DNA from: Polytrichum commune | Lineage: Eukaryota; Streptophyta; Polytrichopsida; Polytrichales; Polytrichaceae | Reading direction: 5' to 3' | DNA length: 64,000 bases | Assembly: GCA_950295325.1 (NCBI GenBank) | Contig: OX485804.1 | Span: forward strand, 36,072,429-36,136,428 | Part shown: in pieces, positions 1 to 11,300 of the stretch | Position numbering within the stretch: the stretch's first letter is position 1 | How the letters are laid out: the number at the start of each line of letters is the position of its first letter | Notes under the pieces: model-generated | The model's database searches: none | Seen by the model: only the letters and a program-made list of their open reading frames with translations | Told to the model about the DNA's origin: nothing | Made by a program: the position numbers and the translations under genes

Positions 1-1245
1 ATTGATAAAATAAGAGAGTTTGCATCTGTTTAGGAGGGGTAATAACGTGGAACTATTTTTCTTTTCAAAGAGAAACATCTTCTAAGGAGATTGGAAAAAT
101 AATAATTGGTCTTCATGAATATGGAAATTGCTACAAGTTTTGAAGCAATAAAGTTAGGGTAACACATAGTCGATTTATAGGTTAACCCAAAACCGTTCAT
201 CTAAATTCTAATGCTTGGCTATGACGGTTGTCAAAGTCTTATGAGGGTAATCAATTACAAGCCGCCATCACATAAACCTTAACTCCGTTCGCCTAAAAAT
301 ATAGATCTCGTCCATGTTAGCATTACATGACCCTAGTGAGCAGTTAAATGAACATGGTTTGACGTGGATGCCTCAACCTTAATCACCTTGGCCACCTTAG
401 TACCTTACACTCCAAAGTATCTTGACTTCACCAATCCACACACAACATACGATATGTGGCTATTATTTGGTTCGTTTTTCATGTTCTCCAATTTCTACCG
501 ATTTCATTCACACAATGAGACACAGGTTGCATTAGAAAATCTATAATGAAACATTATGCAAAAACCGGATTGAAAATTGGACGGCCCCTAATTCAATTAT
601 AGTTATTAGAAGTGCATGTTTGTTGACTTCTTAAGTGGATACATATATCCTCTCAATTGTGTTCATTATCAAGTGTAGAGTTATTATTAATATTTGAGTA
701 TGTAGTCCAATCTTTTTAAAACATGTATCTTCAACGATGCTTGCTCTTTAATCCTCATTAAACCCCATACCAATCAAATATAGGGGTCCGATCAAGAAAA
801 CGAGCCACTTAAGACCCATCTACCTTTACCGCTAAGCCAAAGGAAGGGATCTCTTCCCCTTAACCCCTATAATAAGCCACACCTTTCCATAGTAGTTCAC
901 CATTCCCACCACAACTGTCTTGAATATTGTGATGGCTCGCTTCAAATCCACAAGTTTTGATCACCAGGCGGGGAGAGGGGAGGCTATGAAATAATGCACA
1001 TATTTGTGGAATATTTTTCATATTCAATGAATATCCTTAGAATATGTATTCTATATCCTCGAAAGAGATTTGCAATACCTTCTAATTTCCTCAAATATTT
1101 ATATAATTATTATTGAATGAAACATTAAATATGACCTAATTTTTTTATTGCACCATGTTTTTTGGTGAAACATTGGTGACCTCCCATTGGTTATAATTGC
1201 ATTGCAGCTTACTACAAACATGCAAGTATCTCCTCCTTCATGGCC
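1..1245. other. Intergenic DNA with a G-family repeat copy
   Basis: No gene is recognisable. About 500-830 carries a copy of a dispersed repeat (here called G), marked by text near 'ggattgaaaattgga', 'agaagtgcatgtttgttga' and 'accaatcaaatatagg', which recurs at 6.1-6.8 kb and 21.5-22.6 kb. The 60-codon open frame at 364-546 has no family resemblance. Confidence 0.5.
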
Positions 1246-2816
1246 CCCGGGGGTGGACTCTTCATTGGAAACCTAAATGACATGTGTAGGTCATATTGAA
1301 ATTAAACCCCCTATATATGAGAAATTTATAGAGAAAACAAATGTATACGTAGTGGTAGGCTAGAAAATGGACTCATGTATTCTAATGTGATAAATGCCTC
1401 CACTGCGTACACACAATATAAATCATGAAAAAAATAGGCATTTATTACACATACAATCCACTTTCACTCTTCAATGAGAAAGTCATTGAGCACGTTTTCA
1501 TCCATAGCATCTAACTCAACGATTGTATCAAACAAACAAAGACAAGCACATGGTAACTTAGCCACTATTCATAAAGCAAAACTCAAGGGAGCTGACAAGC
1601 ACTCCAAGAACCTCCAGTTTGTAAAAATCTAAAATCCAAGGCAACCCCTAACAATAATGGATAGGGTAGTTTGGGGACTATTATCATATGGCAACAATGG
1701 ATGAAAATATATTTGGATGAATCTAACACATCTATCGGCAAAAAAATTCCTAAGCCTTTAGGGCCCCCTTTTGTACATCTACCTTTACTTCAAAAATCTA
1801 CCTCTTAAATGTACACACAAAAAATGTACCTCTCCCTTATGTATAATACTAGTTTGACCTATGCCTTCTGACTTGTTACAACCATGCATATGATTAGAAT
1901 GTGGAGAATAATATCAAAGTGGGAAGTGGTCATGTTTTTGTTGTGTTGGGAGCTCATGTGAGGGTGTTGACTCTAATCAATGATTGCCACTCCAATGCAA
2001 ACTTTGCATGAACATCAAAGATGTGTTATTTTGATAAAAGTTTTATTTATTATTTTATTTATTTATTTATTACGTTCATATGAAAATGGCCTTTGTGCTC
2101 TACAATTTGTAGGGAGTTATTTGCATATATATGGTTAAAATTTGGGGTAGTGTACATACTCCAAATGCAAGGTGGCTAGCTTATTGTGGTTTTCACATTG
2201 GCATGAGAATTTGTGAAAGTGCTAGGATTTTGATTTGTTCCCATCTGGTGGATTGCACAAGCATTCCGCTCATTTTCCAAGCGAAGTTGATTGGCCAAAC
2301 GTCTTTTTCAGGGGGTTCAAACATGGCATTTTCTTGTGCATCCCTATGCAACCATATGCCTATGCCCATATGGTCCCCGTGCCCGTGCAGACCGGCTATG
2401 TTGCCCATGCCCCCCATGTCCATGTTCATAAGCCCTCGATGAGCCACCACCGTGCTCCCATGTTCATGCCATGTCACCACCTTGGCTCCATACCCGCCAC
2501 CTCCTCCATGTTTCCTTCACCATACCCACATGTTGCACTTGTAGTCCCCCTACATTTCCACATTTCCACATTTGTTTCCTCGATCTTTGGTCACATGTCT
2601 ATTTTGGGAAAAAGACCTTGACACGTGCCCCTTTTTCTTTGGAATTTTTTTTTTGTTTTTTGGCAAGAACAGTGAGGAACTATGGGGCAACAACCTCACC
2701 ACCACACCACCACATGTCTTTCCATTGTATATAGATGTATGTTAGTGCCTCAAATAATACCCCTTTCTACACTCATGTTAATTCATACTTAGTATGAAGA
2801 GTCCACCCCCAGGGAT
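1246..2816. mobile_element. DNA transposon P1 (non-autonomous, with inserts)
   Basis: The ends are inverted copies of GGGGGTGGACTCTTCAT (left about 1249, right ending about 2811). They are bordered by TCATGGCC on the left and TCATAGCC on the right, an approximate 8-bp target-site duplication. The left 600 bp and the last 75 bp match, in reverse complement, the compact 504-bp element at 26278-26781. P1 therefore looks like that element plus two insertions, one near 1457-1665 and one near 1847-2737, the latter bordered by ATGTAT. Terminal form and duplication length suggest a Mutator- or hAT-type element. No transposase is visible. The 2.1-2.6 kb part is CAT/CCATG-rich and gives overlapping open frames on both strands that look compositional. 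Confidence 0.55.
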
Positions 2817-5146
2817 CATAGCCAACAAAAGGCTCCCCAACTTTGAAATTTGTATCCCATTGTCAAGACCTACTCTTTCCATAAACACCATCCTCACCTC
2901 TCACTCTTAGCCATTTGGACGATTAGTCATTCAACAATCAATTGCTCCCACATGTCAAATTTTGGTGTCTTCTCCCTTGATCCTTGAATCTAAGAAACGA
3001 AATTAGGCCTTTTGAATTGACATCGCAAATGCTTTCGGTTGATATCTTACACACAACTAGAAATGAAATTCTGACAACATAATAAGTGGTTGAAGATTCA
3101 AGTGTAATATGCACACTATTTTCCTACATGATGATATATAATGTGGGCCACACTATAGTGTTGGCCCTGGGGAAGCCACACTATAGACTTACGCTATACA
3201 ATCTACGCGTGGGACTATTTGGAGTTACGCAAGGCAATAATGTCATACCTAAGATAGTAACACACACTAATTGGGATAATCAAGCATCAAAGATTCATTA
3301 TGTAATGGAAAACACTAACACTACGGGCCAACTACCAAAATAGATGCAATGACATGCTCTAAGGCATGGCCCAACAAAACACTTTTGAAACTCAAAATTG
3401 AGGTGATAGTAAATGAAAGAGTGATTCCATCAGCCAATAAATCTCACCCCTAACACACCCATCATGATACAGACATGAGTATAGATGCAAATTTTATCAC
3501 ATCACATCACATCGTTTTGTACAATTTTGGCTTGTGTGGGTCACTAGGTGACCATCATTGAATGTGATACATTGAAACGAGGTGGAAACTTCACTTAACA
3601 AGTTAAGGTAGACGTGCCTAATTCGATTACGTATCTTCAATGGGACGCCTATATTTAACTGGCATGTGGATTAGGTTTGATCCCAAAAAAATGAATAAGA
3701 TATTCATTAGTGCTCCAGAAATTATGAGAATAGTGGCTATGATCTCGATTTGGATTCGCTAACCATCTTATACTAATCACGTGTTTCATATTCTAGGAAA
3801 GTGGATAATTCAGAAAACAAAAGTAACTATTCAAGACCCATCTAGCTTGGTCATCATGATTGTGTTTGCTTGGGTGATTTCGTGAACGAAGAGTTTTGTG
3901 TTATATATATATATATATATATATATGCATATATATGCACCTTCAAAGTTCAGGCTTGTTGTTGCAGACTTGAGGTTGCCAAGTTGCCCCGAACTTTCAT
4001 TGTTGAAGTAAGGTACCAATGTGGGGCCTATTGATTGGAAACATGTATTTGAGTGGTATATGGCTAGATTTTCACTTAAGGATAGATAACAAGCAGACAT
4101 ATGTTACAATGAAAGTGGACTATGTGCTTGAAATGTAGACACCATTAAAAGCAATATCAAGTTCGAACTTGGAAGGGCTATGTGATCATTTAAAGAGAGG
4201 TGAATTTTCACCTTGGACTCTCATAACTTTTACTTCTTGAATCCGAGCTAGAAACTTGAAATGATAATCTTCATGATTAGCAACTGCAAATGGGATTAAG
4301 CAATTCCTGATCCAATCCAACAATCCAAAATGTAGGTTTGTGGAGGTGGAAGTGTCCACAATTGGCCTTACACCTTACGAACTCTTCATGCCATCTTCAA
4401 ATGGGCTTTGTATATGCTTCTAAAAGGGTGGGTGTACAATAGGATCCAAGACCAAAGAAAACTCCAAAATCAAGCAATCGTATCACCCAAGAGAGTGTTT
4501 TGGAACCCAAGGAGTTTACACCAAGAATTGGGTTTGAGGTATGAGAAAAATAAGTGGTGCTAATGTGCCATCACTTTCTTGCCACAACTCAATGGTCCTC
4601 ATTAAAAATTGTACTCCTCCTACTTTGAGAAACCAATCTTCAAGCTTGAGTTCAATCCTAAGTCCAAAAGTAAGGTCTATCAAGGGGTGTTTCAGACCCC
4701 ATGTTTCTTTGATCCAAACCCTCATGGATGCAATGAAGAGTTCCATGGTAGCACAAGCTTAGTTCCATGACCCCCCCAAAAAAATGAAGGGGCAGTGGGA
4801 AGGAAGCCATCTGCCAGTTCGACAAACAAGAGAACCACCACTTGCACACCCACTTAAACCATCGTCTAGAATATGTAGGCTTTTTTCGGGATTGTTTCTG
4901 TCAACATAAATTACTTGGCTTTGTAGATCAATATGCTTTTAAAAATTTTATGACTTTTTTTTCTTCAAAAAAATAAAAGTTAGTATATTGTTTTGAATCA
5001 CTTTCACTTAAACTTGTGCAAGGATCAAGAGTTATCCACTGCACCTAGGGTTATTCTTGCACAATTCCAAACACATTCCCGGCCCCACCCAACTTGGTGT
5101 TGAACTTGACTAATGTTAATAATGCTAAATGTAAAATCCACCCTAG
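2817..5146. other. Intergenic repeats, (TA)n microsatellite
   Basis: No gene is recognised. A (TA)n microsatellite lies at about 3901-3937. About 4000-4370 matches the dispersed repeat H (also 22.6-22.9, 28.0-28.4, 30.45-30.83 and 32.0-32.2 kb). About 4400-4730 matches a further repeat (M) found again at 43.2-43.5 kb. About 4886-4990 resembles 19950-20050. Confidence 0.45.
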
Positions 5147-5430
5147 CATAACATTATTCAGATCCATAATAATGTTATCTGGGACTAACAGTTTTCCACA
5201 TAACATTGTTATGTGGGACTGACGTTTTTTCACAAAACATTGTTATGTGGGACTAACAATTTTCCACAAAACATTGTTATGTGGGACTGACAGTTTTCCA
5301 CAAAACATTGTTATGTGGGACTAACAATTTTCCACAAGACATTGTTATGTGGGACTGACAATTTTCCACAAAACATTGTTATGTGGAATTGACGGTTCTC
5401 CACAGAACATTGGTATGGATCCAAACAATG
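5147..5430. repeat. 34-bp tandem array inside a foldback MITE (E1)
   Basis: About seven 34-bp units, each built around ACATTGTTATGTGGGACT and TTTTCCACAA. The units alternate between 'gactaac' and 'gactgac' types, giving a 68-bp higher-order period. The array is flanked by inverted ends, CATAACATTATTCAGATCC on the left and GGATCCAAACAATG on the right. The left end is the reverse complement of the right end of the 147-bp foldback element at 23142-23288. I infer that an arm of that MITE family was amplified in tandem here. There are no spacers, so this is not a CRISPR array. Confidence 0.7.
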
Positions 5431-6085
5431 AGCTAAGCTTACATAATTCGATCCCACAAGGGAAGCACGTCCAGATCACCTGATCACTACATGTCCATGT
5501 CAGCAGCAGGGGAGGGGAGCTGGGACTCTGAACCGGTCCCCATCTGTGGACAAATAACAATGATTTTGAGGCCCCACTTCCCACCCGCTCTCCTTCTATT
5601 TGTTGGCACGTCCTCATACTCATGCATGTGAATTGTGGTCCACAGTTTGTGAAATTCGCTTTAAAAGTATAAAGGTACCCAACCTTTGTCTAGCGATTCA
5701 TGTCCTGCTCTTCACTTCGGACACACAGTCGTTTTGTTACCAGCGATCGATGAGGGTGAAAAGAACACCTTCATCAGATCACCACAAGTAGCCATACTGT
5801 AGGAGGCTTCCATTACCAGTTACCATCCCTTCTTCACATTATTAGGAAGGGCTGGGCCCAATGTGAGATGGCCCGGGTTCTTATAAACAAAGACACTTCA
5901 GTAGCAGCGAAAAAAATCAATCTCTTGATGATTGTCACGATGGGAACCGGAGAGAAGAAGCACCACTTTCCAGCTGCTCACCTTGAACCAAAACGTGGAC
6001 CGTATTCAGTAGCTAGTTTAATGAAAGGCTCACAAGTAGGTCAGTCAATAAGGCATGGGAGGGAGTGTTGTTCTCCAGCCTCTAC
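5431..6085. other. Intergenic DNA, nothing recognised
   Basis: Only short open frames with no recognisable family. I see no repeat ends, RNA genes or promoter signals I would defend. Confidence 0.35.
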
Positions 6086-6410
6086 TGATGGGAGATTTAC
6101 ACAAACAGAACGTGTGTTGCACTAGCGTGTCTATGGTGAAGCATCAGCAACGATCGGATTGAAAATCGGACCTCGTCTGATCTAGTTATGGTGATTGGAA
6201 GTGCATGTTTGTTGATTATGGAATTGAATACATAGGTCCAACCTTTACTGATGGGGTTGTTACACAAACAGAACTTGTGTTGCACTAGCATGTCTATGGT
6301 GAAGCATCAGCAACGATCGGATTGAAAATCGGACCTCGTCTGATCTAGTTATGGTGATTGGAAGTGCATGTTTGTTGATTCTTGAATTGAATACATAGGT
6401 CCTCCCTATT
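6086..6410 (+). repeat. Tandem duplication within repeat G, ~163-bp period
   Basis: Two consecutive units starting near 6087 and 6250 share 'cacaaacagaac', 'gtctatggtgaagcatcag', 'cgatcggattgaaaatcgg' and 'gaattgaatacataggtcc' with few differences. The high identity between units suggests a recent local duplication compared with the other, more diverged copies of G. Confidence 0.75.
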
Positions 6411-6640
6411 GAATGGGGAGAATCGACAACTAGTTACAGATGAATTGGTTGAGTTTGAGAAATAACTGGTTGAAGTTGGAGACTTTAGGAGAATTACCGA
6501 TCATTTTGGAGGAATCTATGGAAGAAATATACCTCAAATGAATAAAGCAAAACCAGAGGATGTCAACATGTAACCGGTTGGATTTAGAATCACTAGGATC
6601 TTGACCGACTATGCCCAAAAACTTCACGCACACTAGTCCT
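6411..6640 (+). repeat. F-family MITE-like repeat inserted in G
   Basis: The block from 'gggagaatcg' to 'cacgcacactag' recurs at 22972-23330, 25205-25345 (5'-truncated) and 48768-48966. In the last copy the ends are inverted (GGGAGAACCGG and CCGGTTATCTCCC). It interrupts the G repeat between 'ataggtcctccctat' and 'gagtgtggagtag'. It is non-coding and of unknown superfamily. Confidence 0.55.
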
Positions 6641-7199
6641 CGTGATTATGAGTGTGGAGTAGTTGATAAAATATGGAAACGTGGTCTAGTGTCTTTTTAA
6701 ACATGTGTCTTTGTGGTGTGTGTTCTTTGATCCTCACCTAACCACACACCAATCAAATATAGGTATCCAATTGAAAAAAGTAACCAAATAACATCCACAT
6801 ACCATACCTTACCATGCGGTGTGTGTATCTCTCTCTCATATTGACTCTCACCACATGTCTTGGTTTGAGGTGTTGACCAAATTGCTAAAGATGGTTAATT
6901 ATAATAACATGCAATGACCATATCAAACTCCATGTTCAAGCCCCGGTGACCTCCTATGAAGTCTAATTAGGCTTTGGAGGCATCATGCTTCTTGAAATCA
7001 ACACCAAACTCATGCGACTCACACAAATCTCTTCATTGGACATGTGAATTTCTTTTCCCCCTTGAGTGTGAGACTAGGAGGTGGCATGATGTGGTGGTCC
7101 TTTTAGTGGTCACACATTTCTTTCTTTCACATGATGTTTGCCGAACCCTCGTCATGAGGTGTGCCACCTCCTAGAAGAAAAGATGAGATGACTCTAATT
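6641..7199. other. Remainder of repeat G and unassigned DNA
   Basis: About 6641-6800 continues repeat G (compare 22050-22200). About 6800-7199 shows no gene or repeat end I can place. The 5' end of the LINE begins somewhere after it. Confidence 0.4.
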
Positions 7200-7273
7200 T
7201 TGTCCACCGGGTTTCCATAACGCTCACTTTAGGAACTCCCCAACAAGTCTCCACAAAGGCCAATACCCTACTC

Positions 7274-8026
7274 ATGAATAGAATAACCATAGCATATACA
7301 TGGACAATACTCACACACATACTTTGTATTACCTATTTTTATATTATAAATAAAAAACAAGCACTTCCATCCAATAAAACTATCACACTTGCTCCATACT
7401 CCAACATTATTAGGCCCAACCAAAAATCAAAAAGATACTACCTAAACACCAAAACACACAAAGACCCATACAATCAACACCATAAAATAACACAACACAT
7501 AATCCCAACAAACACCACACAAACACACAACACAAATAAAACACCTCAAAAACCAATACTACCCACCCCACCCCAAACCCATATGTTATTGGTTATCCTC
7601 ATACTTTGGATAACATACGCTCACCAATACAACCCAACACCACACAAGTCAACACTATCTCTAACACACCAAAACCTCCCACAACACACACTACCAACGA
7701 ATGCAACACCATACACAAAACACATCCAAAACCACACACACTTAACCCCCCCCCCCCCTAATACCCTAAGACATCAAGCTCCTACACCACACTTCTCCAC
7801 CAACCCCCACCTCATACACAAAACATACTTACATACCCCAAGTCAAACTAGCCACAAAAGAGGCACCTCACATACATACACCACACATAAGCACATCCAC
7901 AATGCATATACTATCTACCACAATACATCCCCACTAATCGCCCCAATCAACACGCTAACCCACATCGGTAACATATATTACATAACACACACATACCAAA
8001 AAACTCCAAAACTTAAAAACATATAA
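7274..8026 (+). CDS. LINE N-terminal ORF, membrane-segment-containing, ends at stop before 2A-1
   Basis: 250 codons from the first ATG of an AC-rich frame. Hydrophobic stretches lie at about residues 6-25 (AYTWTILTHILCITYFYII) and 104-121 (HMLLVILILWITYA), separated and followed by Thr/Asn/His/Pro-rich linkers. The C-terminal third is a diverged copy of the first ~150 codons of the following ORF: HIGNIYYITHTYQKTPK here, HIGKFYYFTHTHLKTPK there. TAA at 8024-8026 ends it, but the same frame stays open from 8027 to 14422, and the duplicate has ACA at the matching place. The stop therefore looks like a point change, or a read-through or regulation point, 13 codons before the first 2A core. No zinc knuckle or coiled coil of a usual LINE ORF1 is seen. 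Confidence 0.6.
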   Translation: MNRITIAYTWTILTHILCITYFYIINKKQALPSNKTITLAPYSNIIRPNQKSKRYYLNTKTHKDPYNQHHKITQHIIPTNTTQTHNTNKTPQKPILPTPPQTHMLLVILILWITYAHQYNPTPHKSTLSLTHQNLPQHTLPTNATPYTKHIQNHTHLTPPPPNTLRHQAPTPHFSTNPHLIHKTYLHTPSQTSHKRGTSHTYTTHKHIHNAYTIYHNTSPLIAPINTLTHIGNIYYITHTYQKTPKLKNI

Positions 8027-8362
8027 TACTACACCTGGAACAACTCCACACTCATCCTTCAACATGGAGACATTGAACTAAATCCAGGTCCGCTATCAAC
8101 CATCCTCAACAATCTCCCCCACGCATACACACTCAGACAAAAACATTATTTCATACCAAACACACTATCGCTCAAACCTAAATACACACACTTAGGACAA
8201 ATATTCGAACCCTACATAAACCCAAGCACACTTAACCCCCCACCACAAAACCTACTACATCTACAACAACACCTCTCACTACTCCCACAATATCCCACAC
8301 AACATCACATATATGCACTAATCATAGCCCATAGTCCCATACCTCAAATATGCAACCAACAA
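8027..8362 (+). pseudogene. In-frame LINE segment with 2A-1 and domain X copy 1, cut off by upstream stop
   Basis: This open segment has no ATG until 8363 but is clearly protein-like. It reads YYTWN, then the 2A core GDIELNPGP (8066-8092), then a ~110-residue block aligning with residues 177-290 of the next ORF. Shared pieces include IL[NK]NLP, YT.RQK.YFI, NTL[ST]LKP, YPTQ, IIA[HY]SPIPQ.CNQ and PR[YC]LTILRR. It shares a frame with both neighbouring ORFs, so the three were probably one reading frame. The ATG at 8363 lies inside domain X and is unlikely to be a native start. Confidence 0.75.
8066..8092 (+). other. 2A-like ribosome-skipping motif, copy 1
   Basis: Translates to GDIELNPGP, matching the D-x-E-x-N-P-G-P core of 2A peptides, at which the ribosome skips the Gly-Pro bond. 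It follows YYTWNNSTLILQH, an upstream stretch of the kind that contributes to 2A activity. It lies 13 codons after the TAA at 8024-8026. Confidence 0.85.
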
Positions 8363-11300
8363 ATGACCCAAAACTTAAACCCAAGATACCTAACCATACT
8401 AAGAAGACCCCACTCCCTCCCAGAAAGCGCACCCACAAACACCATAACACAAACCCACCCTAATATTAACGACAACACATCACCTACACCACACACACAT
8501 CACCTAGCCACCATACTAATCATGCTCACTATCACACTAAGTATGCTCCACTCCTATGGCTACAACTCAAACCAACACAACTCCAATCTAACACCCCCAC
8601 ACCAACTCCCACCCCTCACACAACAACATTACCCGCCACCACCTCACCACAAAAATTCAATCACCTCTACACACCACACACAAACACATACCACACAACA
8701 TCCCACTCAACCTTTATCACATACCTACACCCCTCACCTCCCACACATACAACATACCCTCCACATAGGCAAATTTTACTACTTCACACACACACACCTA
8801 AAAACCCCTAAAATCACACTCACCACATACTACACATGGAACATAGCCACACTCATAACCCGAAGTGGAGACATAGAAATTAACCCGGGCCCACTCACAC
8901 AAATCCTCAAAAATCTACCCATAGAATATACACAAAGACAAAAGCAATACTTCATAACAAACACCCTCACCCTCAAACCTCACTACAAACATCTAGAAGA
9001 AATATTTCTCCCCCACCTTACCCATCCCCCATCAAATAACCAACTCCCACACCTCCCCCACCTAAACAACCATAGTACACTCCTCACTACATACCCAACA
9101 CAATTCCAACTATATGCATTTATAATAGCATATAGCCCAATCCCACAAAAATGTAACCAACTCATGACCGACAAACTCGACCCAAGATGCCTTACCATAC
9201 TACGAAGACTACAAAATATACCACAACACACGATATCCGAAATACAACACACCCCTAACCACCCCTACCACACTACACCACCTACCAACATAACCCAAAC
9301 ATACACACACATAAACACACTAATATCAAAAGGCACACCCATAACCATAACAAACCTAAACAAAGAATCACCACACATCCCACAAAAACTACTACATGAA
9401 ATGCTTAAATGCACCCATAAAGTAAGAGGATTCCACCCCACTATTACCCGCACCCATAACCACCTACACGCCAACCACCAGACAACCTCGACGAATCCGC
9501 AAATCAACACCCTAAATATAATTACCTGGAACACTGGGTGTATCAGCTCTAGCTTACCAGGTATCCAGGAACTCACCCGCTCATTACACTCAAATCCCCA
9601 CATTATATTGATACAAGAAACCAAACTCCACAAACTTAAATCCACATCATACATAGACCACAAACTACAAGACTACAAAATTATATACAATAATTCCAAC
9701 AACACCCACAAACACAACAAATACGCCGGCCCATCCCAAGCCAAAGGAGGCATACTAAGCATGATACCCAAAGCTATATACACCAACGAGAACATCAACA
9801 AAATACCAACCCCAAGTCACATATCACCCTATCTCCAAGCCATAAACATCAACAATAAACCCCTCACACCATTGCTTATATTGAATATGTATATGCCAAC
9901 ACATCCCCAAGATATACACCTCATACCGGAAATCCAAAAACACATCCAACATCTCATAACACAATACCCAACCCACCAAACCCTACTAGCAGGAGATTTC
10001 AATCGAGACATACTACTTCAAGGCAGATCACATAATGGCACTCCCTCCCCACCCAATCCTAACGACTATGAATGGGCCCATTTCACAAAACATATCGGAC
10101 TCAACGTGATTAACAACAACATTAACTTCACGAGACAAGGTGGCAACAATTACACCTCAACCAGCCATATAGATGGTTTCTACTCCAATATCCCCAACCA
10201 CAACTTTCTAAAAAGTCACACAATAACTGACCTCAACCAAAATTCCGATCACTACCCCGTCCTACTACGATTAAGCCCAAACAACATAGTCATCAAAGAA
10301 TCTAACCTTATCCTACCCCCCATAAACCCCCGTATCTCCTACCCCATACCCCCCGACAAAATCCAAATACTACACACAACTTTCCTAGAATCCCAAAATC
10401 TAGCAATCACCCACCTCACTAAGATACTACTCCAAGACCAACTCACACACACGCAATGGGAACAGGCACAAAATCAATTCAAAGACATCATCGACTCTCT
10501 TAGCCAATGCATAGAAAATACTTGTAGGACCCAACCACCACCTAAATTACCCCATAGAGCCAGAATCCAAGGAGGGTTCCTCCCCATAACACAACAAAAA
10601 GCGTGGAAAAAACAACTAATTATACATCATAGCATTCGAAAGGCAATCCGAACCACATGTCAACACCCATTCACACAACTACACAACCACCCAGCCATAC
10701 AAGCTCTACAAGAAATTAATAATTACAATATCCCGTCCTTACCTATAAATCACACAGATCTTAACCAATGGATTGAAGAAATAGATAACATTGGTAAAAC
10801 AGCTAAAACAACAGCCCACAAAATCACCACAAAGCAAACTGCAACTAACTGCCGAAAAGCCATTACAAAATACAGGACCTTATTAAACATGAAACCTAAA
10901 ACCATCCACAAAAGAATATTCCATTCAACAAATCCAAACTCCCTAGATTGTCTCCAAAACTCACAAGGGCACATTCTAACAAATCCAACGGACATATCTA
11001 AGGAAATATACCACACACAACAATCCTCATTTCAACGACAAGCTCCACTTTGCGACGACATCACAGATCACCCAACAACATGCATGTGCGCCATACGCAA
11101 GTACCCTTGGCACACCGAAAAAGGTATTATTCTAGAAAAAAGAGGCCCCCACAACACACAAATATCCACCCAATTCACTAGAGAGGTCTACGATAACTGT
11201 ATCAAAAGACTCACAAGAGGAAAAGCCCCGGGGCCCGACAACATCCCCAACGACATCATTAAGACTCTCCCATCACAATGGCAAGACCTACTATTCCTAT

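Noticed and set aside
2193..2480. Minus-strand Met/His/Gly-rich ORF resembling a copper transporter N-terminus
   Set aside because: It comes from CAT/CCATG-rich DNA that opens several frames on both strands, and no transmembrane segments follow.
5150..5430. Regular 34-bp repeats resembling a CRISPR array
   Set aside because: Units abut without spacers, and the genome is eukaryotic with introns and MITEs.
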